Shown here: positions 1 to 5,456 of the stretch, piece after piece
How the letters are laid out: the number at the start of each line of letters is the position of its first letter
Numbering within the stretch: the stretch's first letter is position 1
Assembly (NCBI GenBank): GCA_030145365.1
Contig: JAQYVS010000345.1
Coordinates: forward strand, 1 to 7,926
From: Desulfofustis sp.
GTDB taxonomy: Bacteria > Desulfobacterota > Desulfobulbia > Desulfobulbales > Desulfocapsaceae
Direction: 5' to 3'
DNA: 7,926 nucleotides
Translations under genes and position numbers: made by a program
Notes under the pieces: generated by a model
What the model was told of the DNA's origin: nothing
Databases searched by the model: none
The model's input: only the letters and a program-made list of their open reading frames with translations

Positions 1-30
1 CAGGCCGAGTGACAAAAGATGTATGTTGAA

Positions 31-825
31 TCACACCTGTTCGAGCTGCAAATAGAGATCACCCCGGCCCTTGTCGTTAATCCGCCCCTTTCCCCGCAAC
101 CTGAGTCTTGAACCGGGCCGACTGTTCGGGGGAATCTTCACCTTTAACATCTCCTGGCCATCAGGCCCCTGAGCGACTACCTGAATTGTTTTTCCCTGCT
201 GTAACTCTTCAATCGTCAAAGACGTGAGATAGGTCAAATCATCTGCAGAGGTTTTGTGCTTTTGCTCTGCCGGCGGCTCATTCTTCCTGGAGCCTCCCAG
301 CAAAGTTCCAACCACATTCCCAAGATTAGTCAGCAAGGAGTTCTTCCCGCCAAGACTGCTTCCCGCAGACCTGAGCAGTGCCGGCCCGGCGATGGATCCA
401 AACATAAAAAGCCCGCCGATAAACAAGCCCTTGCCACCAAAAAAGCTTTTTCTCACAAAACGACTGGAGGCTCGAAACCCACTGCGTTGAAATTCTCTGA
501 GCAGCCCCTGAAACATCTGCTGGAACCTCGGATCCTGGAACAGATCACGTAGGATATCCTCCTGGCTGTAGGTAAAACCTTCCGCGTTGCCATTATGATT
601 CCATGGCCCCCCGCTGGCTCTTGCCGTGTCGTATTGGCGCCGTTTGACCGGGTCAGTCAAAACACCATACGCTTCAGCGATCTCTTTAAATCTGTTTTCG
701 GCTTCGGGATCATCGGGATTGCGATCCGGATGATATTGCATGGCCAATTTACGATATCTGCTGCGGACCTCGTCTTCGTCCGTATCGCTGGTTACTCCAA
801 GTATTTGGTAATAATCCTTCATCAT
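31..825 (-). CDS. DnaJ-like J-domain co-chaperone, short form with one C-terminal domain
   Basis: Predicted Hsp40-type co-chaperone of 264 aa that would stimulate a DnaK ATPase. A complete J-domain occupies residues about 4-67, opening with DYYQILGV and carrying the HPD motif at 32-34. A helical stretch (88-115) follows, then a Gly-rich hydrophobic segment (about 129-178; most hydrophobic 134-151) that could touch or cross a membrane. Residues 200-264 resemble a single DnaJ C-terminal beta domain (IPPNSRPGSRLRLRGKG, then GDLYLQL). There is no CxxCxGxG zinc finger, and the second C-terminal domain and dimerisation tail of DnaJ/CbpA are missing, so this is shorter than classical DnaJ (about 370 aa) or CbpA (about 300 aa). 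It starts with two Met codons in a row (825 and 822); either is possible, and the second gives the usual MKDYY start. It is divergent from the bc operon. The J-domain call is sure; the client and location are unknown. Confidence 0.9.
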   Translation of the reverse strand: MMKDYYQILGVTSDTDEDEVRSRYRKLAMQYHPDRNPDDPEAENRFKEIAEAYGVLTDPVKRRQYDTARASGGPWNHNGNAEGFTYSQEDILRDLFQDPRFQQMFQGLLREFQRSGFRASSRFVRKSFFGGKGLFIGGLFMFGSIAGPALLRSAGSSLGGKNSLLTNLGNVVGTLLGGSRKNEPPAEQKHKTSADDLTYLTSLTIEELQQGKTIQVVAQGPDGQEMLKVKIPPNSRPGSRLRLRGKGRINDKGRGDLYLQLEQV

Positions 826-968
826 CTATTCCCGTTCAATCCAAACACAACAACTCCGCTGGCTCTTTCAGCAGATAGTAAACGTACTTCATCAAAATAT
901 AAATGGTGTTAATAAAAATACCATCTGTAAAAAAACAAGGGGGGGAATAGAGAAAAGCGAAACTTGAA

Positions 969-985
969 GCTTACATCTTGTAAGC
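969..985. promoter_or_regulatory. Perfect dyad GCTTACA-tct-TGTAAGC in divergent intergenic region
   Basis: A perfect inverted repeat with 7-bp arms and a 3-bp centre lies between the divergent dnaJ-like and cytochrome b genes, about 145 bp from the first and 75 bp from the second. Its position and symmetry suit a dimeric regulator binding site for the respiratory operon. It could also form a small hairpin in RNA, but no T-run follows on the plus strand, so a terminator is unlikely. No known regulator is recognised from the arm sequence. The rest of 826-1060 shows A7 and G7 runs (929-935, 939-945) and only poor promoter-like hexamers, for example GATAAT at 1022-1027 with no good -35. Confidence 0.4.
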
Positions 986-1060
986 AAATCCCGAGTCGTT
1001 TAAGTTGTGAACATTTATATCGATAATGGTATTTATTTACTGACAGTCCAGAGCTCTTTC

Positions 1061-2353
1061 ATGACCGAAAAAACTTCCAGCAAATCTTCACCACTGATGG
1101 GGTTTATCTACCATCTGCATCCGAGAACGGTTCCGCAGTATACTCTGCGGTTCACCTTGAGTTTTGGCTTGGGCGGTATGGCGGCAACACTCTGTTTCAT
1201 CCTTTTTACAACGGGAATCCTGCAACTACTGAGTTATTCGGCAGATACTGCAACGGCTTATCAGTCAATCATCGATATGTATGCGGGGTCGTCACCGGCC
1301 GGTTTTGTCAGGAATATCCATCACTGGTCTGGAAATCTGCTGGTAATCCTTGTTGTCCTGCACCTGCTTCGTGTCTTCTTAACTGGAGCCATCGACAAGA
1401 AGCGGAGGTTTAACTGGTTGATCGGTATTGGGCTTCTGCTGCTGATCCTCTTCGGGACCTTCACCGGGTACCTGCTGCCCTGGGATCAGCTTGCCTATTG
1501 GGCGGTTACCATTTTCACCAACATGATTGACTACATCCCGTTAATCGGACCCTGGTTGAGCCAACTGCTGCGGGGCGGTGGAGAAGTCGGACCGGCCACA
1601 TTGTCAAACTTTTTTGCCATTCATATCGGCCTGATTCCTGCACTTCTTGTCATAGTACTGGTATATCATTTCTGGATGATCCGCAAAGCCGGAGGACTTA
1701 TTCATCCTGCCGACTCGGAGCGTACGCGGATTAAAACGGTTCCCGCCCTCATCTCAAAAGAAGCTGCAGTCGGACTCGGCCTGACTGCTCTTGTTTTTCT
1801 CTTCTCTGCCCTGGTTGAAGCGCCGCTTGCGGAGATGGCCAACCCCGGGGAAAGTCCGAACCCAGCAAAAGCCGCCTGGTATTTTATGGGACTTCAGGAA
1901 CTGTTGCTGCATTTTCACCCCACGTTTGCCATCTCTATTATCCCCTTTTTAATGCTGGTGCTTCTGGCCCTGATCCCGTTTCTTCCAGACACGGCGCTTT
2001 CACCGGGGGTATGGTGCGGCGGCAGGCAGGGACGGTTACGGGCAGCCATAAGTTTTGTGACCGGTCTGCTGGTAACTTTCCCCGTTGTTTTCTTTGACGA
2101 AAAACTTTTAAGGGCAGGTCAGTCCCAGGCAACAGACTCATCTCTTACCTGGTTGAACCGCGGTTTGGCACCGTTACTGGTCATCACCCTGCTCTATTGT
2201 GCAACGTATCTCTTGTTACGGAAGAAAAAGAATTATCTTCGATCCGAATGCCTCATGACGCTTCTATTACTCAGTATGGGTATAATCTGTGGACTCACAC
2301 TCATCGGAATCTGGTTTCGCGGTTCCGGTATGACATTACGCTTTTATTTCTAA
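1061..2353 (+). CDS. Cytochrome b subunit of a bc-type quinol oxidoreductase (b6-like, fused)
   Basis: Integral membrane dihaem subunit that would oxidise quinol at the Qo site with the Rieske protein. At 430 aa it has about nine membrane segments (about 30-59, 87-107, 118-138, 184-207, 235-253, 287-308, 327-345, 368-386, 397-418). Haem b ligands are H87 and H101 in helix B (14 apart) and H188 and H203 in helix D (15 apart); the 15-residue spacing and the strings LHLLRVFLTG and HFWMIRKAGG are b6-like. Unlike b6f, the subunit IV part is fused in the same chain and extra C-terminal helices follow, ending in FRGSG. The Qo motif is AAWY (271-274) instead of PEWY. ATG 1061 is chosen because it puts MGFIYHLHPRTVP near the N-terminus. 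An in-frame GTG at 1007 would add 18 residues and neither start has a strong Shine-Dalgarno. It is the first gene of a three-gene operon. Confidence 0.93.
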   Translation: MTEKTSSKSSPLMGFIYHLHPRTVPQYTLRFTLSFGLGGMAATLCFILFTTGILQLLSYSADTATAYQSIIDMYAGSSPAGFVRNIHHWSGNLLVILVVLHLLRVFLTGAIDKKRRFNWLIGIGLLLLILFGTFTGYLLPWDQLAYWAVTIFTNMIDYIPLIGPWLSQLLRGGGEVGPATLSNFFAIHIGLIPALLVIVLVYHFWMIRKAGGLIHPADSERTRIKTVPALISKEAAVGLGLTALVFLFSALVEAPLAEMANPGESPNPAKAAWYFMGLQELLLHFHPTFAISIIPFLMLVLLALIPFLPDTALSPGVWCGGRQGRLRAAISFVTGLLVTFPVVFFDEKLLRAGQSQATDSSLTWLNRGLAPLLVITLLYCATYLLLRKKKNYLRSECLMTLLLLSMGIICGLTLIGIWFRGSGMTLRFYF

Positions 2354-2358
2354 AGATC

Positions 2359-2880
2359 ATGCGGACAACTCAGAAACAGATGGAAAACTACAACGGCCCG
2401 GAAAAACCCCAGCGCCGTACTCTGCTGAACCGACTCTGGGCGCTGTTAGGCCTTTTAGCCTGTATTGAGCTGAGTTGGCTGACCGGATCAATCTTAAAAT
2501 CAAGAAAGACTAAAACTGATAGCGCCGATGGTGAGAACTATATCGATGCCGGCCGAATCGAATCGTTTAAACCAGGAGATGTTAAAGCCATTCCCGAGGG
2601 CTTGCTCTATGTGTCGCGCTTGGATGACGGCAGTTTTATCGCTCTTTCCCGTACCTGTACCCATTTAGGATGCGCCATACCCTGGAACGAGGAGAACCAG
2701 AAATTCGTCTGTCCATGCCACGGATCGATGTTCGACCGAACCGGCGTTGTCATCAATCCACCGGCGATACGCCCACTCGATTATTTTCCGGTCCGCATCG
2801 AAAACGGGCTGATCCGCGTCAATACCGACAAACCGATTAAACGGGAAATCTTTGAACCAACCCAGGTAACCCAGGTATAA
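2359..2880 (+). CDS. Rieske 2Fe-2S protein of the bc complex
   Basis: Membrane-anchored iron-sulfur subunit of 173 aa that takes the first electron from quinol and passes it to the c-type cytochrome. Both cluster boxes are intact: CTHLGC (C100, H102, C105) and CPCHGS (C118, C120, H121). C100, H102, C118 and H121 should bind the cluster, and C105-C120 the stabilising disulfide. The N-terminus has a twin-arginine-like RRTLLNR (19-25) followed by one hydrophobic anchor (about 26-46), as expected for a Tat-exported Rieske protein that keeps its anchor. Box II continues SMFD: the Ser that hydrogen-bonds the cluster is present but the usual Tyr two residues on is Phe, suggesting a lower potential. 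ATG 2359 starts 5 bp after the cytochrome b stop; ATG 2380 is an alternative that still keeps the RR motif. The order cytochrome b then Rieske reverses the common one. Confidence 0.93.
   Translation: MRTTQKQMENYNGPEKPQRRTLLNRLWALLGLLACIELSWLTGSILKSRKTKTDSADGENYIDAGRIESFKPGDVKAIPEGLLYVSRLDDGSFIALSRTCTHLGCAIPWNEENQKFVCPCHGSMFDRTGVVINPPAIRPLDYFPVRIENGLIRVNTDKPIKREIFEPTQVTQV
2860..2877 (+). repeat. Tandem 9-bp duplication ACCCAGGTA x2
   Basis: Two exact adjacent copies of ACCCAGGTA (2860-2868 and 2869-2877) form the last codons of the Rieske gene, giving the C-terminal repeat TQV-TQV. The second copy also supplies the AGG (2873-2875) that lies six bases before the ATG of the octahaem cytochrome gene and can serve as its weak ribosome-binding site. 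The repeat is seen directly; its effect on translation is inference. Confidence 0.6.
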
Positions 2881-2881
2881 G

Positions 2882-5215
2882 ATGGCGTCCACGGCTCATC
2901 AAAAAAGAGACAGCGACAAATCCGCAGTCAATAGAATGGGTTATTGGGAATTGGCTGCGCTGGTTGCAGTAATCATTATTCTGCTCTCCCCTTTTCTCTA
3001 TTTTAAACGCGGTTCCTATCGGGTTGCTCCAATCCCTGAAACGGCCATTCATTTTGTCGGCAGTAAAAAGTGTGCAAGCTGCCATCAGGTATATTTTGAG
3101 AAATGGCAGGATTCGCATCACGATCTTGCCATGGACAGAGCCACCGAAGAAACCGTGTTGGGTAATTTCAATAATTCCAGCTACAAAGACCCCCACAATC
3201 AGGTAACCAGCAGGTTTTTCAAAAAAGACAAGAGGTTTTTCGTTGATACCGAAGGACCCGATGGCACTATCGCAACATTTGAGATTACGCACACGTTCGG
3301 TGTTTTTCCCCTTCAACAATACCTGGTGCCGTTTTCCGGCGGCCGTCTGCAGTGTCTCAATATCGCCTGGGACTCCCGAGACAATAAATGGTATCGTCTG
3401 CCGCCCTATGAAGTTGAGGGACCTGACGACTGGCTGCACTGGACAAAGGGCGCCCAGACCTGGAATGGAATGTGTGCGGAATGTCATTCCACTAATGTAG
3501 TGAAGAATTATGATATCGAATCAGACTCCTACAACACAACCTGGTTTGAGATCGACGTCGGCTGCGAATCATGCCACGGTCCCGGCTCGAAGCATATGAC
3601 CTGGGGTGAGCGGCCAGCCATGGCACGTCCGGAAATTGCCAATTACGGTCTTGAGGTGGTCACCGGCAAGGTATCGAATCGCCAGCAGATCGCCATCTGC
3701 GCTCCCTGTCATTCAAGAAGATTCCAGCTTAATGACAATCTGCACCGTTCAGGGGACATACTGGATACGATGGTCCCGTCGCTTCTGGAACCAGGACTCT
3801 ACTATCCGGATGGTCAGATTTATGAGGAAGTGTATGTCTATGGTTCTTTCGTTCAGTCGAAGATGTATCATCATGATGTACGCTGCAGCGATTGTCACGA
3901 CGTGCACAGCCTGCAGCTCCACAAAGAAGGCAATGATCTCTGTCTGCAGTGTCACCGGGCAGCCGAGTATGATCGATACGAGCATCATTTTCATAAACGT
4001 GAGTTTGAAGGAAAACCCAGTGACGGTCATCTCTGCGTAAAGTGTCACATGCCGGGCCGTTATTATATGGGGGTCGATTACCGGCCCGATCACAGTCTGC
4101 GAATTCCCCGGCCAGACCTCAGCCTTACCCTCGAAACGCCGAATAGTTGTTCAGCCAATGAATGTCACGCGGACAAATCACTGCAGTGGGTTAATGAAAA
4201 GTATTCCCAATGGTATGGTAAAACACGAAAACCCCACTATGGAGAAGTATTGGCGGAAGCACGAAAAGGTGTGCCTGAGGCCGCGGATAAGCTCAGAACA
4301 CTGGCCCAGGATACGCTGATGCCAGTTATCGTCAGGGCAACAGCATTGTCTCTGCTTAGGGATTATCCAGGTGAAGCGAGCCTCGGTGTATATACTGCCG
4401 CACTTGAAGATCAGGACAGTTTGATCCGCTATACAGCCATCCGCAGTCTTGAGCATCTTGACAACCAGACCAAGCTTAAACTGATTGCTCCAAAGCTCTA
4501 CGATCAGGTCAAAGGCATCCGGCTTGAAGCAGCCTCTGCTCTGGCTTCGGTTCCAAAAGAACAGATAAAAATAGACGACCGTCAGGCTTTTGCAGAAGGA
4601 CTGGATGAATATAAGAAAGCCATGCTGTACAACAGTGATTTCGCCCCACAACGCTATAATCTCGGCAATCTCGCAGCCTCATTGGGAGATACTAGCGAGG
4701 CAGTATCCCATTATACAGAGGCGATACGGATCGATGAGCAGTTCTTCCCGGCCAAGGTCAATCTGGCTATGCTCCATAACCGCAATGGAAATAACAAAGA
4801 GGCGGAGATATTACTGCGAGAGGTGGTAGAAAGAGATCCGCAGCTCTACGAGGTTGCTTATTCCCTGGGGCTGTTATTGGCAGAAATGGAAGAATTTGAA
4901 GATGCAGCCACAATGCTCGGTAACGCAGCTGACGGAATGGCAGCCTATTCCCGCCCCCGATACAACCAGGCCCTTGCCTTATTAAAATTGGAACGTTACC
5001 AGGAGGGAGAAAAAGCTCTGCTACAGGCTCTTCAGTTGGAGCCTGAGAATCGTGAATACTTCAGTACCCTGGCAAATCTCTATCTCAGCTTCAGGATGAC
5101 AGGACGAGCCTCACAGCTGGCGACGGACATTTTACAATCGGTTCCCGGTCACCCCGATGCTCTGGAACTGCTGCGAGTTCTGGAAGAGACTCAGGCTGCT
5201 CCCAAAAAGCAGTAG
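2882..5215 (+). CDS. Membrane-anchored octahaem cytochrome c with HEAT-like and TPR repeats
   Basis: Probable electron-accepting subunit of the bc complex, 777 aa, on the outer face of the cytoplasmic membrane. An N-terminal anchor (about 22-41) has no obvious cleavage site. Seven CXXCH motifs start at C64, C198, C228, C273, C335, C354 and C385, and an eighth site has the longer form CSANECH (423-429, CX4CH), so eight covalent haems c are expected. Many His residues in between (79-80, 137, 330-331, 368-371, 404) could be distal ligands. The N-terminal half resembles the cytochrome c554-like multihaem family (WQDSHHDLAM after haem 1). Residues about 478-558 look like HEAT-type helical repeats, and about 565-757 hold some five TPR units, suggesting a protein-docking arm. 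ATG 2882 lies 1 bp after the Rieske stop, so translation is probably coupled. No cytochrome c1 or f gene is present here, so this protein likely takes that place. No catalytic activity is recognised, and an enzymatic role cannot be excluded. Confidence 0.9.
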   Translation: MASTAHQKRDSDKSAVNRMGYWELAALVAVIIILLSPFLYFKRGSYRVAPIPETAIHFVGSKKCASCHQVYFEKWQDSHHDLAMDRATEETVLGNFNNSSYKDPHNQVTSRFFKKDKRFFVDTEGPDGTIATFEITHTFGVFPLQQYLVPFSGGRLQCLNIAWDSRDNKWYRLPPYEVEGPDDWLHWTKGAQTWNGMCAECHSTNVVKNYDIESDSYNTTWFEIDVGCESCHGPGSKHMTWGERPAMARPEIANYGLEVVTGKVSNRQQIAICAPCHSRRFQLNDNLHRSGDILDTMVPSLLEPGLYYPDGQIYEEVYVYGSFVQSKMYHHDVRCSDCHDVHSLQLHKEGNDLCLQCHRAAEYDRYEHHFHKREFEGKPSDGHLCVKCHMPGRYYMGVDYRPDHSLRIPRPDLSLTLETPNSCSANECHADKSLQWVNEKYSQWYGKTRKPHYGEVLAEARKGVPEAADKLRTLAQDTLMPVIVRATALSLLRDYPGEASLGVYTAALEDQDSLIRYTAIRSLEHLDNQTKLKLIAPKLYDQVKGIRLEAASALASVPKEQIKIDDRQAFAEGLDEYKKAMLYNSDFAPQRYNLGNLAASLGDTSEAVSHYTEAIRIDEQFFPAKVNLAMLHNRNGNNKEAEILLREVVERDPQLYEVAYSLGLLLAEMEEFEDAATMLGNAADGMAAYSRPRYNQALALLKLERYQEGEKALLQALQLEPENREYFSTLANLYLSFRMTGRASQLATDILQSVPGHPDALELLRVLEETQAAPKKQ

Positions 5216-5367
5216 GCTCGTCACCTCCGTTTCAAGATTATCTTCCTGATCATGACGTGGCTGAAACCAAGCTTAGTATCTTATGGAAACCAATCGCAAG
5301 CAACCGGGAAGCGAGATAGCTCCATGCCTGGAAATTTGGGAAAAACTGGCCAAGGTTCAATGTCACC

Positions 5368-5396
5368 TTGATTAAGGCTGCGATGTTTCATACAAT
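5368..5396 (+). promoter_or_regulatory. Predicted sigma70-type promoter for ppk
   Basis: TTGATT (5368-5373) and TACAAT (5391-5396) are separated by exactly 17 bp, matching the sigma70 consensus at 4/6 and 5/6 positions. Transcription would start near 5403, leaving a leader of about 54 nt before the ppk ATG at 5457, which has a weak GGGAA ribosome-binding site at 5448-5452. It lies in the 241-bp spacer after the bc operon. The rest of that spacer shows no convincing gene, terminator hairpin with T-run, or RNA gene. Confidence 0.55.
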
Positions 5397-5456
5397 TATC
5401 TACTAGGTGGTGCACTTTGTTCTCTTCTTCTTAATCCTCTGAAAATTGGGAATACA

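Noticed and set aside
595..912. Plus-strand open frame antisense to the J-domain
   Set aside because: The minus strand encodes an unmistakable J-domain here; the plus-strand frame has no recognisable content.
929..945. A7 and G7 runs as a phase-variable promoter switch
   Set aside because: Runs of seven are short for slippage switching and no promoter hexamers are placed so that a length change would obviously alter spacing.
1007..1060. 18-residue N-terminal extension of cytochrome b from an in-frame GTG
   Set aside because: The extension has no family-like sequence, lacks a good ribosome-binding site and covers the A/T-rich region where promoter elements are more likely. It remains possible.
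2837..3487. Long minus-strand open frame across the start of the octahaem cytochrome gene
   Set aside because: It is antisense to a clear haem-protein gene with intact CXXCH motifs, and its translation shows no recognisable domain.
5216..5300. Intrinsic terminator after the bc operon
   Set aside because: The only complementary pair found (GTTTCA near 5230 with TGAAAC near 5263) has a long loop and no T-run.
5283..5375. 30-codon reading frame (METNRKQPGSE...) between the octahaem cytochrome and ppk genes
   Set aside because: There is no Shine-Dalgarno, no recognisable family, and it overlaps the predicted ppk -35 box. A chance frame is the simpler reading.
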